From Salinicoccus sp. Bachu38 (lineage in GTDB: Bacteria > Bacillota > Bacilli > Staphylococcales > Salinicoccaceae), in NCBI RefSeq assembly GCF_038561955.2, contig NZ_CP138333.2, positions 2,418,001 to 2,482,000 on the forward strand: a DNA stretch of 64,000 bases, read 5' to 3'. The notes under the pieces were generated by a model. The model saw only the letters and a list, made by a program, of their open reading frames with translations, was not told where the DNA came from and did not search any database. The translations under genes were made by a program, and so were the position numbers. Numbering within the stretch: position 1 is the first letter of the stretch; each line of letters starts with the position of its first letter. Of the stretch, positions 42,769-51,707 are shown piece by piece.

Positions 42769-43418
42769 TCCTGTTCACTCCAGTCCACAGGGTCCCTGCC
42801 ATGCGCCTCCAGATAGTCGTTGGCCCGGCTGAATGGCCGGGTGCCAAAGAATCCCCTGTGGGCGGACAGCGGACTTGGATGGGTCGACTTGATGACACAA
42901 TGCTTGGATGTATCGATCAGCTTCTCCTTCTTCTGGGCCGGTTTGCCCCAAAGGATGAAGACCACATGCTCCAGATTTTCCGATACATGGCTGATGACGC
43001 CGTCCGTAAACGGTTCCCAGCCGAGCCCACGGTGGGAATTCGCCTGGTTGGCATCAACGGTCAATACTGTATTGAGCAGCAGCACGCCTTCTTTCGCCCA
43101 GTCCTTCAGGCTGCCGGTGGTCCTTTTGATGCCGAGGTCGGATTCCAGCTCCTTATACATGTTTCTCAGGGATGGCGGTATTTTGACACCATCATTGACT
43201 GAAAATGCAAGTCCGTGGGACTGGCCTTTCCCATGATAGGGGTCCTGCCCCAGTATGACGACCCTCACATTTTCAAGCGGTGTGAGTTCAAAAGCCGTAT
43301 ATATCTGTTCACGCGGCGGGAACACTTCCCCCGACCCATATTTTTCTTCTAGTGTCGATTCCAGTTCGGAAAAGTCGTTCTCTTCTTTTATTGATTGGAA
43401 GACATCTTCCCATTCCAT
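42765..43418 (-). CDS. ung: Uracil-DNA glycosylase
   Basis: Family 1 UDG removing uracil from DNA. 217 residues with the catalytic water-activating motif [17 protein letters not shown] near residue 60 and the DNA-intercalation loop [12 protein letters not shown] with the catalytic His near residue 185. I start at ATG 43418 after AGAGGTGAG. It heads the ung-ywdI-ywdK operon. Confidence 0.97.
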   Translation of the reverse strand: MEWEDVFQSIKEENDFSELESTLEEKYGSGEVFPPREQIYTAFELTPLENVRVVILGQDPYHGKGQSHGLAFSVNDGVKIPPSLRNMYKELESDLGIKRTTGSLKDWAKEGVLLLNTVLTVDANQANSHRGLGWEPFTDGVISHVSENLEHVVFILWGKPAQKKEKLIDTSKHCVIKSTHPSPLSAHRGFFGTRPFSRANDYLEAHGRDPVDWSEQE

Positions 43419-43532
43419 GATTCTCACCTCTGTCTAAAGTTTGATTATATCATTTAAGCAAGCATGTCTCTAGAAATATACCCTTCATTATAGTAAAATA
43501 TCATTATTAATGACATTGGAGGAATTTAACTC

Positions 43533-44363
43533 ATGGCACTTAAAAAGACACTCACAATTGCAGGTTCAGATACAAGTGGCGGCGCAGGCATTGCAGCTGA
43601 CCTGAAAACATTCCAGGAGCATGAAACGTATGGCATGACGGCACTGACTACGATTGTGACGATGGATCCTGAAACATGGTCCCATGGTGTCAATCCAATA
43701 CCACTCGATGTCGTTGACGCACAGATTGCGACAGCACTCTCCATTTCACCGGATGCGATCAAGACGGGCATGCTGCCGTCGGAAGAGGTCATCGAGCGCA
43801 GCAAGGACGCCTACCTCGACAGTGATGCGAAGCATTTCGTGATGGATCCGGTCATGGTCTGCAAGGGTGATGACGAAGTTCTCAACCCGGGCCTTGTCGA
43901 TGCGATGGTCGAGCACCTGCTTCCACATGCGACAGTCGTGACGCCGAACCTCTTCGAAGCGGGACAGCTCGCCGGATACAAGACGCCCAAAACACTGGAT
44001 GCCGCAAAGAAATGCGCGGAAGTCATCCATTCCAAAGGTGCACAGCACGTCATCATCAAAGGCGGCTCTGAAATAGAAGGCGAAAAGGCTGTTGATGTAT
44101 ACTATGATGGCAAAGCATTCCACCTCCTTTCAAGCGATAAGATAGACGCTTCCTACAACCACGGTGCCGGATGCACATTCGCAGCGGCCATCACGGCGAA
44201 CCTCGCAAATGGCCAGGAGCCGCTTGAAGCGATCAAGAACGCCAAGGCATTCGTCACATCCGCCATCAAGAACGGCTGGAAGATGAACGAACATGTCGGC
44301 GTCGTCCGTCATGGTGCAGCCAATACTGTGGAGCAGATTGAAGTTACAGAAGAACAGATATAG
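43533..44363 (+). CDS. pdxK: Pyridoxine/pyridoxal/hydroxymethylpyrimidine kinase (PdxK, ThiD family)
   Basis: 276-residue ribokinase-fold enzyme that salvages vitamin B6 (and can phosphorylate HMP). The opening LTIAGSDTSGGAGIAADLKTFQE, VMDPVMVCKGDDEVLNP near residue 108, TPNLFEAGQLAG near 140 and YNHGAGCTFAAAITA near 210 (GAGC anion hole plus catalytic Cys region) are all present. Neighbouring ung/ywdI/ywdK genes match the Bacillus pdxK location, favouring PdxK over a dedicated ThiD. Good ribosome site TTGGAGGAA. Confidence 0.9.
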   Translation: MALKKTLTIAGSDTSGGAGIAADLKTFQEHETYGMTALTTIVTMDPETWSHGVNPIPLDVVDAQIATALSISPDAIKTGMLPSEEVIERSKDAYLDSDAKHFVMDPVMVCKGDDEVLNPGLVDAMVEHLLPHATVVTPNLFEAGQLAGYKTPKTLDAAKKCAEVIHSKGAQHVIIKGGSEIEGEKAVDVYYDGKAFHLLSSDKIDASYNHGAGCTFAAAITANLANGQEPLEAIKNAKAFVTSAIKNGWKMNEHVGVVRHGAANTVEQIEVTEEQI

Positions 44364-44372
44364 TCACAGTCA

Positions 44373-44405
44373 CAAAAGAGATAGCCCGCCTATCTCTTTT
44401 GTGTA
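44373..44405 (+). terminator. Intrinsic terminator of pdxK
   Basis: ACAAAAGAGATAG and CTATCTCTTTTGT form a perfect 13-base stem around CCCGC, 9 bases after the pdxK stop. Confidence 0.85.
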
Positions 44406-44431
44406 TGCTATTTTAAGGAGCGTTTCACACA

Positions 44432-44791
44432 ATGGAGAAGATCAATCGCGAACAGGTACAGGAACTTTTGAACAGCTATCAGGACAAGAAAGTATACATC
44501 CACGTAGAAGTGACGAGCGGCATGTATGCGAGCCACCTGGATGACCAAGTGTTCAATACGGGCATGTTCCTGAGGAACGTCCCGGTCAATTACACCCAGG
44601 GCGCCATCAGGGGCGGCGACGAAGGCCAGTACCGTGTCGGGCTGAAGCTCGACAACGGCGGCTGGGTCTATGTACTTGGCCTCACGCATTTCGAAGTCAA
44701 TGAGAACAACGAATTCATCATGCACGGATTCAACTATGAAGGCAAACTCGCAAGTGCACTTGAAATTTCTACAAAAGAATTCTTTAAATAG
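44432..44791 (+). CDS. yojF: YojF family protein (DUF1806)
   Basis: 119-residue beta-rich protein matching YojF: VYIHVEVTSGMYASH near residue 20, YTQGAIRGGDEGQYRVGLKL near 54 and the GWVYVLGLTHFEV strand pair. It has no assigned activity but is usually linked to bshB2, as here (11-base gap). ATG follows AAGGAG. Confidence 0.9.
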   Translation: MEKINREQVQELLNSYQDKKVYIHVEVTSGMYASHLDDQVFNTGMFLRNVPVNYTQGAIRGGDEGQYRVGLKLDNGGWVYVLGLTHFEVNENNEFIMHGFNYEGKLASALEISTKEFFK

Positions 44792-44802
44792 GAGGCAGCG
44801 CT

Positions 44803-45471
44803 ATGGAAAAAGAAAGACAAGTACTCGTCATCTTCCCGCACCCCGATGATGAAGCTTTCGGAGTGAGCGGTACAATGAGCCGCTATGTGGATATGGGAGT
44901 GCCGGTGACATATGCCTGCCTGACATTCGGCGATATGGGCAGAAACCTTGGCTATCCTCCATTTGCAACACGGGAATCACTGCATGAGATACGCAAAAGG
45001 GAAGTAGAGGAAAGTGCCCGCCTGATTGGACTTGATGATTTGAGGCTTCTCGGATATCGCGACAAGACGCTCGAATTCGAGGCGCCCGGCCATTTGAAAG
45101 GTGTCATCAAGAATATGATCGATGAGCTCGAACCGAGCCGGATCATCACCTTCTACCCCGGCTACTCCGTCCATCCGGACCATGAAGCCACTGCAGAAGC
45201 GGTCATAGAGGCCGTATCGGAAATGCCGGCATCAGAACGCCCGGCACTCCAGCTCGTCGCCTTCAGCAACAATACACTCCAGGATCTTGGCGAGCCGGAC
45301 ATCGTCGTCAATATCGAAGGATACGAAGCCCGCAAGGAGAAGATCATGGCCGCCCATGAATCACAGACCGGCCCACTGCTCAAGACACTTGCAGGCAACA
45401 CGCAGGAAAGTGAAGCAGCCCGCCAGATGTGGATGAAGAACGAAACATTCTACAGTTATGATATAGATTAA
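44803..45471 (+). CDS. bshB2: Bacillithiol biosynthesis deacetylase BshB2
   Basis: 222-residue PIG-L-family zinc deacetylase that removes acetyl from GlcNAc-malate in bacillithiol synthesis or acts on bacillithiol conjugates. The zinc motif PHPDDEAFG lies at residues 12-20 and the third ligand in [10 protein letters not shown] near residue 128. [11 protein letters not shown] is typical of the BshB2 branch. AGGAGG precedes the ATG; folE2 follows after 11 bases. Confidence 0.93.
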   Translation: MEKERQVLVIFPHPDDEAFGVSGTMSRYVDMGVPVTYACLTFGDMGRNLGYPPFATRESLHEIRKREVEESARLIGLDDLRLLGYRDKTLEFEAPGHLKGVIKNMIDELEPSRIITFYPGYSVHPDHEATAEAVIEAVSEMPASERPALQLVAFSNNTLQDLGEPDIVVNIEGYEARKEKIMAAHESQTGPLLKTLAGNTQESEAARQMWMKNETFYSYDID

Positions 45472-45482
45472 GGAGTAGACAC

Positions 45483-46361
45483 ATGGAACAATTGGATCTT
45501 AGTAGTAGAGAAGCACGTTTCAGGCACTTCGGATCCGTCGATCCGATCGAAGGCACGAAACCCGTAGAGAAGGAAATGATGGTGGACCTGCAGAGTTCGA
45601 AGAAGGACTTCCTGTTCGAAGTCGATTCCGTCGGCATCAACAATCTGAGCTATCCTGTAGTCATCGGTGACTTCCAGTCCGTGGGAACCTTCGAGCTTGC
45701 TACGAGCTTGAGGAAAAACGAAAAGGGCATCAACATGAGCCGTATCCTCGAGTCACTGGAGACGGAGAATGACGGCGGTGTACCGCTTACTTTCGAGACA
45801 CTGGAGAACGTGCTTGAAATATTGCGCGTACGCATGCACCAGGACGAGGCGGAAGTCACAGGGTCGGGGAAATGGTATTTCTCAAAACCGAGTCCCCATA
45901 CACTGCTCAGCGGCATGGCCCACGCCGACGTTGAATACTCCATGAGAATTTCCGGGGCCGGCGTCCTACACAAGCAGCTCGGCATGACGGCGATGGTGAC
46001 CACACTATGCCCGTGCTCTAAGGAAATCAGCGAATACAGCGCACACAACCAGCGCGGCTATGTAAAAGTGCTGCTCGACATCGATCCGGATGCGGAACTG
46101 CCGGGCGATCATAAGGAGCAGCTTTACGAACTGCTGGAGGTCAATGCGTCCTCCCAGCTCTATCCGATATTGAAGCGTACGGATGAGAAGATGGTTACAG
46201 AACGCGCCTATGAGAATCCGCGCTTTGTCGAGGACCTCATCCGTCTGATCGCCTATGATCTCGTGGAACTCGATTGGGTCAAAGGCTTCGAACTCGAATG
46301 CCGCAACGAAGAAAGCATCCACCAGCACGATGCCTTCAGCAGAATGTCATACCAGAAATGA
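45483..46361 (+). CDS. folE2: GTP cyclohydrolase IB (FolE2)
   Basis: First enzyme of folate synthesis, making dihydroneopterin triphosphate from GTP with a variable metal (Zn or Mn). 292 residues with the FolE2-specific [20 protein letters not shown] run near residue 180 (metal Cys), MSRILESLE near 83, and the C-terminal [15 protein letters not shown]. Third gene of yojF-bshB2-folE2. A decayed second copy of its 3' end lies 920 bases downstream. Confidence 0.95.
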   Translation: MEQLDLSSREARFRHFGSVDPIEGTKPVEKEMMVDLQSSKKDFLFEVDSVGINNLSYPVVIGDFQSVGTFELATSLRKNEKGINMSRILESLETENDGGVPLTFETLENVLEILRVRMHQDEAEVTGSGKWYFSKPSPHTLLSGMAHADVEYSMRISGAGVLHKQLGMTAMVTTLCPCSKEISEYSAHNQRGYVKVLLDIDPDAELPGDHKEQLYELLEVNASSQLYPILKRTDEKMVTERAYENPRFVEDLIRLIAYDLVELDWVKGFELECRNEESIHQHDAFSRMSYQK

Positions 46362-46363
46362 TG

Positions 46364-46397
46364 AAATCCTTCCTACTGCTGTAGGGAGGATTTTTCT
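46364..46397 (+). terminator. Intrinsic terminator of folE2
   Basis: AAATCCTTCCTAC pairs with GTAGGGAGGATTT (one G-U) around TGCT, followed by TTTCTTTG. Confidence 0.88.
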
Positions 46398-46455
46398 TTG
46401 TTGCTTCCCTTTTCCTTTGTCCCTCCTGTTCCTGATAGTAGGAATAAAATTAAAT

Positions 46456-46482
46456 GTTTAGATACTTGATAAAAAAGGGTAA
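46456..46482 (+). promoter_or_regulatory. Sigma-B-type promoter of the UPF0180-YtxH gene
   Basis: GTTTAG (46456-46461), a 15-base spacer and GGGTAA (46477-46482) differ from the sigma-B consensus (GTTTAA, GGGTAT) at one position each. Distance to the start codon is 41 bases. YtxH proteins are general stress proteins, which fits. Confidence 0.6.
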
Positions 46483-46523
46483 AAGGTAAACATGCATTCA
46501 TAAGAAGAATTAGGGGTGGTACA

Positions 46524-47132
46524 ATGACAAGAATAGCAGTGGAACAACCATTCACAGATGTACGCCAGGCCCTGAAGAAAAAAGGGTATCAGGCTGATAT
46601 GATTCACCAGACGACAAATCCCGGAGCCTACGACGCCCTCGTTGTTCGAGACAGGACTGTTTTTGGAGATTCCCGCGTTACCGGATCTCTGATTGAAACT
46701 AGTGGCCTAAGCATCAGTGAAATTGTGGAAGAAGTGGAAGAACGCCTACAGCGAGCCGGGAAAATTCCTGGTACAGCAGATGCTGAGAAAAGCGGATCGG
46801 TCTGCGGTTTTGCAACCGGCATTCTAACCGGCACATTGCTTGGTGGCGCAGCGGCTCTTCTCCTTGCGCCTAAAAGCGGAAAAGAAATGCAGAATACCTT
46901 AAAAGAAAAACTACCAAGCGGCAATTCCAATAAAAACAGCAGTGGAAAACTGAGCCAAGTGAAAGAAAAAGCAACTGATTTGACTGGCCAGTTGCAAGAA
47001 AAGGCTGAAACTGCAAAGAATCAAGTAAGAGAGGAAATTTCGAGTGCCAAAGACCAGCAAGGCACTGATACTGATAATGAAAAAGGAACAGGGTCATCCC
47101 AGGAGGAGAACGATAATTCGAAAAACGAATAA
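46524..47132 (+). CDS. UPF0180 (YkuS)-YtxH fusion protein, probable general stress protein
   Basis: 202 residues in two recognisable parts. Residues 1-75 match the UPF0180/YkuS family (RIAVEQPFTDVRQALKKKGY at the start, TGSLIETSGLSISEIVEEVEERL at the end). Residues 90-125 are a YtxH domain (a glycine-rich membrane segment GFATGILTGTLLGGAAALLLAPKSGKEM), followed by a coiled-coil and a Glu/Asp/Asn/Gln/Ser-rich tail. The two families are normally separate proteins. RBS AGGGGTGG. The gene reads more AT-rich than its neighbours and is flanked by folE2 and a folE2 remnant, signs of later insertion. Confidence 0.8.
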   Translation: MTRIAVEQPFTDVRQALKKKGYQADMIHQTTNPGAYDALVVRDRTVFGDSRVTGSLIETSGLSISEIVEEVEERLQRAGKIPGTADAEKSGSVCGFATGILTGTLLGGAAALLLAPKSGKEMQNTLKEKLPSGNSNKNSSGKLSQVKEKATDLTGQLQEKAETAKNQVREEISSAKDQQGTDTDNEKGTGSSQEENDNSKNE

Positions 47133-47278
47133 AAAATACAGAAGCAACGCCTGACTTCCGCTAAAAGCTGATTTTAATGCAACCGGGCTGAGAGGTGGAT
47201 AATATAAAATTTTTCTCCTGAGAATGGACCGGACTCTGTGAAGGAGACAGTGGAAAAGTTAAATATATTTTTTGGCAC

Positions 47279-47486
47279 TGCTCTATCCGGCCTCAAAACA
47301 TACGGATGAGAAGATGGGCACAGAGCACGCCTGCGAAAATCTGTGCTTTGTCGAAAATCCCAACCGCCTGAATGCCTACGTCCCTCGCTGAAATCCGACT
47401 GGGACAACGGCTTTGCACTCGAGTGCCACAACGAAGAAGGCACCCACCAGCATGACGCCTTCAGCAGGATGTCGTACCAGAAATAA
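47279..47486 (+). pseudogene. Remnant of a second folE2 3' end
   Basis: The translated remnant reads LYP..K-TDEKM-TE-A-EN--FVE-, then after a stop and frameshift [31 protein letters not shown] and a stop. It lines up with the last 60 or so residues of the intact folE2 at 45483-46361. DNA identity is high at the 3' end but diverged, so it is an old duplicate or the relic of a replaced copy. The bases between the fusion gene and this remnant (47133-47278) hold nothing I can identify. Confidence 0.85.
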
Positions 47487-47492
47487 ACAGTC

Positions 47493-47525
47493 CCATATCC
47501 TCCATACATCTCATAGAGGATATGG
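47493..47525. other. Hairpin after the folE2 remnant
   Basis: CCATATCCTC (47493-47502) and GAGGATATGG (47516-47525) form a perfect 10-base inverted repeat 6 bases after the remnant's stop codon. There is no T-run, so it may be a relic of the old folE2 3' region rather than an active terminator. Confidence 0.6.
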
Positions 47526-47535
47526 CACCCAATAT

Positions 47536-47578
47536 AGAAAGGACAGGCCAGCGAATGTATTCGCTGGCCTGTCCTTTT
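47536..47578. terminator. Bidirectional intrinsic terminator
   Basis: GAAAGGACAGGCCAGCGAAT pairs with ATTCGCTGGCCTGTCCTTTT around GT (one terminal mismatch). It separates the folE2 region from the convergent CNNM operon and may be the original folE2 terminator. Confidence 0.92.
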
Positions 47579-47616
47579 GTGGTTCTTGCCACCCTACAGA
47601 ACAGTGCTTCAGGAGA

Positions 47617-48642
47617 TTATTGCCTATTTTCTTCTGCAGCCGGCAGGACATTGTTTAATGCATCGTTGATGGTCATGATTCCGATGAACTTTGCGCCGTC
47701 CATGATAACCGCCAGCTGTTCACTCGACTGGCGCATGCGCCTGAGGCCTTCATGCACCAGCATGCCGGACTCGAGTATGAAGGCAGGCCGGGCAATCTCC
47801 TTCACCGGACGCTCCATCGTTTCAAGCAGTGTGTCCCTGACATGGACGACAAGAGGTGCGTTTCCCTCGCCATCCATTACAAGGATACGCTTATGGCCGG
47901 ACTGCTCTGTTGCTTTTTGAAGCTCACGGACCGTTGCATCAGATGCGACGGCTGTCGGCTGTCTTCCTTCCGCAACCAGATCATCCACCTTCAAGGTTTC
48001 CAGATCCAGTGCACCTGATATCGGGGTTCGCATCGATGCATCGAGCGTGCCCACCTGCGCAGAATGCTCTACGAGGTGGCGGATCGTTGCAGCATTCTGG
48101 CCGCCGACTGCTGCACTTTCAACCGGCTCTACACCTGAAAGTTCAACAAGACGGTTGGCAATGCTATTGACCCATTTCAAAAGGGGTCTGAAAATCCAAA
48201 TAAATGCACGGGCCGGCGGGCTGACCATGATCGCCGATTTCTCCGGATGGGCGATTGCCCATGATTTCGGCGCCATCTCACCGATTACCAGGTGCAGAAA
48301 TGTCACCACAAGCAGAGAAAGGAAGAATGATGTCCCGTCTGCCAGCCAATAGGGCAGGCCAATCCCCGCAAATAATGGGGAAAACCAGGAATCCACTGCC
48401 GGCTTGGTCACGGCACCAAGTGCAAACGTACACGCTGTTATGCCAAGTTGCGCACCAGCCAGCATGACTGTGAGCTCGTTGACGGATTTCAATGCAGCAC
48501 GGGCGCCGCGGCTCGTGGCCGCCGACTCTTCAAGTCTATGGCGCCGAGCGCCCAGAAGCGCAAACTCGATGATGACGAAAAACGCCGTTAAGGCAATCAG
48601 CGCTGCTGTCACTATGAGAACAACCCACGGATTAGTCATCAT
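47617..48642 (-). CDS. CNNM/CorC-type transporter-associated protein (DUF21 + CBS), short paralogue
   Basis: About 341 residues from ATG 48642 (GAGGAGGGG upstream). N-terminal DUF21/CNNM membrane domain with four hydrophobic segments (ALTAFFVIIEFALLGARRHRLEE, GAQLGITACTFALG) is followed by a CBS pair (about residues 215-330). It ends after the CBS domains, without the C-terminal CorC_HlyC domain present in its upstream partner. CNNM proteins move or sense Mg2+, Co2+ or Na+. It overlaps the end of the longer paralogue by 11 bases. The long/short tandem recalls gene pairs common in Actinobacteria. Confidence 0.88.
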   Translation of the reverse strand: MMTNPWVVLIVTAALIALTAFFVIIEFALLGARRHRLEESAATSRGARAALKSVNELTVMLAGAQLGITACTFALGAVTKPAVDSWFSPLFAGIGLPYWLADGTSFFLSLLVVTFLHLVIGEMAPKSWAIAHPEKSAIMVSPPARAFIWIFRPLLKWVNSIANRLVELSGVEPVESAAVGGQNAATIRHLVEHSAQVGTLDASMRTPISGALDLETLKVDDLVAEGRQPTAVASDATVRELQKATEQSGHKRILVMDGEGNAPLVVHVRDTLLETMERPVKEIARPAFILESGMLVHEGLRRMRQSSEQLAVIMDGAKFIGIMTINDALNNVLPAAEENRQ

Positions 48643-50041
48643 TACCCCTCCTCTGCTGCTTGATTTCGGACGAAGGTCGATCCGCTTCATCGCTTTCCAA
48701 CACTTGGAGCGTCAGGGAAACAGAAGTGGGCACATGTTTGTCCACTTCCGTCACCTCCGCCTCCAGGTACCGTCGAATAGGGGCATCATGTATGAAGTCA
48801 GTCGGATCGACCGGCAGGTCGATATTCACAATTTCTCCCACATCTGGCAAGTTGCCGAAATGGGCAATGATCATACCCGAAACGGTTTCATATTCCCCTC
48901 TCGGAAGTTGATGGCCAATCTCCCGTTCCGCTTCATCTATATGGAGATCTCCGCTCATCTGCCAATTATTTTCTCCCTCCGTCTCCACAGGTGGTGGAAT
49001 TTCATCATCATGTTCATCCGTAATTTCCCCAACCAGTTCTTCAGAAAGGTCTTCCAATGTGACGATACCGATAAAACCGCCATACTCATCGATGACACAG
49101 GCAAGGTCATTTTGGGTTTCGACCATATTCGAACGCGCCTCGGGCAGTGCCATCAAAGTCGGCACCACCAGAGGCGGCCGCATGACTTCAGTTACCGGGG
49201 CATTCTCTGAAGCATTTCCCAGTATATCGACGAGGTGCACCACCCCGACAGGTTCATCCTCACCATTGATGACAGGATAACGGGTATGTGCTTCCGCCAT
49301 CATTGACCGCACCTGGCCGATAGTGGCATCCGGCGCCACTATATCTGTCCGTGAACGGGGAACCATGGCATGTTCGACATCCTGCTGCGGGAAATCGAGG
49401 ATACGGTCGAGCATCATCGAAAGCCCCACCGGCAGATCGCCGCTTTCCCTGGAATCTGCAACAATATGTTCAAGGTCGCGGGCGGTTGCGCTACTGTCGA
49501 CATCATGCACCGGCTCGATCCTAAAAAGTCTAAGTACACTGTTTGCTGACCAGTCGAAGAACTTTATCAGCCAGCCGAAGACGGCGAGATAGATGTTCGT
49601 CGAACGGGCAAGGGTCCGCGCCAACGGTTCCGGATTCGCAATGGCAAGGTTCTTCGGGTAAAGCTCACCGAAAATCATCTGCACGATTGTGGATAGGGCC
49701 AACGCCGCAACAGTACCCACTGAGATGCTTACAGCAGTAGGCACCCCGACGCCCCCAAGCAGAGTGCCCAGGCTTTGTCCGACAAGGGGTTCTGCCACAT
49801 AACCGATGAGCAGCCCCGTAACTGTGATGCCCAGCTGGGCTCCCGAAAGCATGAAGGATGTACGTTTTGTAACGGTCAAAGCATTTTTAGCCGCCTTGTC
49901 CCCCTGATCGGCCAATGCACCGAGCCTTGAACGGTCGACAGACATGTAGGCGAACTCCTGGGCGACAAAGTAGCCGTTGGCTACGATTATCGCAAAAATC
50001 ACCACAATGCCGAGGATCAGGGTCAATACCGCGGTTAACAT
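48632..50041 (-). CDS. CNNM/CorC-type protein (DUF21 + CBS + CorC_HlyC), long paralogue
   Basis: 469 residues: DUF21 membrane domain (about 1-200, with FVAQEFAYMSVDRSRL and GAQLGITVTGLLIGYVAEPL), CBS pair (about 215-335, containing MVPRSRTDIVAPDATI and VIDEYGGFIGIVTLEDLSEELVGEI), and a C-terminal CorC_HlyC domain (about 350-450). Probable divalent-cation efflux or Na+-coupled transporter. Its ATG overlaps the stop of a 53-codon leader ORF, and its stop overlaps the short paralogue, so all three are coupled. Confidence 0.9.
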   Translation of the reverse strand: MLTAVLTLILGIVVIFAIIVANGYFVAQEFAYMSVDRSRLGALADQGDKAAKNALTVTKRTSFMLSGAQLGITVTGLLIGYVAEPLVGQSLGTLLGGVGVPTAVSISVGTVAALALSTIVQMIFGELYPKNLAIANPEPLARTLARSTNIYLAVFGWLIKFFDWSANSVLRLFRIEPVHDVDSSATARDLEHIVADSRESGDLPVGLSMMLDRILDFPQQDVEHAMVPRSRTDIVAPDATIGQVRSMMAEAHTRYPVINGEDEPVGVVHLVDILGNASENAPVTEVMRPPLVVPTLMALPEARSNMVETQNDLACVIDEYGGFIGIVTLEDLSEELVGEITDEHDDEIPPPVETEGENNWQMSGDLHIDEAEREIGHQLPRGEYETVSGMIIAHFGNLPDVGEIVNIDLPVDPTDFIHDAPIRRYLEAEVTEVDKHVPTSVSLTLQVLESDEADRPSSEIKQQRRGNDD

Positions 50042-50196
50042 AGGCGTCCCACCGCCTTGTCATGACTGACGGACCCCCTGCAGCTTTCTGCATCAAACAG
50101 ATGATGACTCTCGAGGGCCAGATTTTTTCTGCCCAGGCGCTCCCGGTGCCATGTCTGCATTTGTAAGTATGGTGTCGCTGATATGATGCCTGCCAT
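50035..50196 (-). CDS. 53-residue leader ORF translationally coupled to the CNNM pair
   Basis: ATG 50196 is preceded by a strong ribosome site (CGGAGGGAATTC). The product starts MAGIISATPYLQMQTWHRER, is basic and contains several His, Trp and two Cys; no membrane segment or family is recognisable. Its TAA overlaps the ATG of the long CNNM gene (TATGTTAA), a classic coupling arrangement. The CNNM gene itself has only a weak ribosome site. It could be a regulatory leader peptide or a small protein. Confidence 0.55.
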   Translation of the reverse strand: MAGIISATPYLQMQTWHRERLGRKNLALESHHLFDAESCRGSVSHDKAVGRLC

Positions 50197-50346
50197 TGAA
50201 TTCCCTCCGTTTTCAAACACTTTTTTCAATATTACCCAACTACCCGAAATTCCCTCATGAAAAACAAGTGTACACGCTTCCTCCCGACTCCAAAATTTTT
50301 ATAGAAGGTGGTCAAACCATATCTTTGATGCCCTGCTTCTTCTTAC

Positions 50347-51597
50347 TTATTCACTCTGTGTTTCCTCAAAAATGATGTCACGGATCATGTAGAACTCCTT
50401 CGTGAATGGGGAATGCTTTATATCCTCGATGGTATCCTCTATCCTCCCGAATGCCTCTCTGGCCTCCTGCTTCTCTCCAAGCTGGTACAGGCTGAGCGGG
50501 TAGATGCACGAGCGGGTGGCCATGATGATCCGGTCTATCGGATGCTGGGCGGCCGAACGAATATACATATTTTCTTTATAGTTTTCCACTACCGTCCTGT
50601 AGTCCTCCCTGAAATAGGACAGTTCGATCATGAACAGTGGATGATAGAATGTCATATTGCTGGACTGGATGGTGCCTGCCTCATGATGCACTTCAATGTT
50701 TTCGATATATGCCTCATACAGAGTGACATGCCGCTGTCTGTCCTCCACCAGTACGTAGAAAACCGTAATTGGGGTGGTTGTATCGATCAGCTCCAGCTCG
50801 TATTTTTCCTGTCTGTTGAAATCCAGATACTTCCTCAAGTTTCCCTGATATTCCTTATGCTTTTCCATATCCCCTTCCAGTCCATAATAATAGCCGAGGA
50901 TCATATTGGCTGAGAAGAAGCGTTTGAAGTTCTCCGTTTCATATGACAGGGCGACTACCCTATCGCCGAGGGGAATGAACTCCTTCATATCGACGGAGAC
51001 GGAAAAAACAGCCTTGAGGTAGTAGTAGTCCAGTTCAAGCTGGGAATCATAGTCCTTGAACTCCATGACCTCCGCTTCCGTTTCCACCAGTCTGCTGTAG
51101 GCTTCGCTGTAATCCTGACTGTACATGAGCGAGACGGCATCATTCAGCCTGTTTCTGACGACGAGGTGCTCTATGCCGATGCTCCTGTAGAACTTCCCGA
51201 TCTTCTCTGTATATTCATCCGCAGTCCCGTGCTCCCCTCTATACCTGTAGTAGATGCGGATGATGTTGTACAGCTCCATCCCCTTGTTGCTCTGTGAAAC
51301 CCGGTCCAGCTGAGGCAGTATATTCTTTTCAATATGTTCGAAAGGAAAAGAGAAGTAATGGCTGAAGTCGGATTCGGCCAGCATCTGCTTCGTCCAATCC
51401 TCATCACCCTCGCGGGTGAGGTAGCCGATGGAGACATCAAGCTCTTTCGCAATATGGGCGAGGGTCTCCATGGAAGGTGTCGACTTGTCATTCTCTATCA
51501 GGCTCAGCATGCCCTTGGTGATCTTGTCGCCTGCCAAATCCACCAGTGTCATCTTCCGTTCTTTCCGCAGTTGTCTGATGCGTTTTCCCAAAGTCAT
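50347..51597 (-). CDS. XRE helix-turn-helix regulator with TPR-like C-terminal domain (RNPP/Rgg-like)
   Basis: 416 residues. N-terminal Cro/CI helix-turn-helix (LGKRIRQLRKERKMTLVDLAGDKITKGMLSLIENDKSTPSMETLAHIAKEL, residues 3-53) and a long helical region of tetratricopeptide-like repeats (about residues 95-400). Such proteins often sense a peptide or small ligand. It is divergent from an MFS exporter, with two identical-arm dyads in the intergenic region, so it most likely controls both genes. No short peptide-precursor gene is evident next to it. Confidence 0.88.
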   Translation of the reverse strand: MTLGKRIRQLRKERKMTLVDLAGDKITKGMLSLIENDKSTPSMETLAHIAKELDVSIGYLTREGDEDWTKQMLAESDFSHYFSFPFEHIEKNILPQLDRVSQSNKGMELYNIIRIYYRYRGEHGTADEYTEKIGKFYRSIGIEHLVVRNRLNDAVSLMYSQDYSEAYSRLVETEAEVMEFKDYDSQLELDYYYLKAVFSVSVDMKEFIPLGDRVVALSYETENFKRFFSANMILGYYYGLEGDMEKHKEYQGNLRKYLDFNRQEKYELELIDTTTPITVFYVLVEDRQRHVTLYEAYIENIEVHHEAGTIQSSNMTFYHPLFMIELSYFREDYRTVVENYKENMYIRSAAQHPIDRIIMATRSCIYPLSLYQLGEKQEAREAFGRIEDTIEDIKHSPFTKEFYMIRDIIFEETQSE

Positions 51598-51620
51598 ATT
51601 CTCATCTCCATAATATTATA

Positions 51621-51692
51621 GTTTAATTATATTAAACTTTTAGTTGACAAGCAATTCTTTCCTGCATTATAATAAGTTTAATTAAATTAAAC
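51621..51692 (+). promoter_or_regulatory. MFS promoter flanked by twin operators
   Basis: Promoter: TTGACA (51644-51649), 18-base spacer, TATAAT (51668-51673). Operators: GTTTAATTATATTAAAC (51621-51637) and GTTTAATTAAATTAAAC (51676-51692), both with perfect 7-base arms and a 3-base centre. One lies 6 bases upstream of the -35 and 23 bases before the regulator gene, the other just after the -10. Their centres are 55 bases apart. Confidence 0.8.
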
Positions 51693-51707
51693 AAATGGGG
51701 TGGAAAA

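Noticed and set aside
47133-47278. Possible gene or RNA between the UPF0180-YtxH gene and the folE2 remnant
   Set aside because: No ORF with a ribosome site, hairpin with T-run, or recognisable motif was found in these bases.
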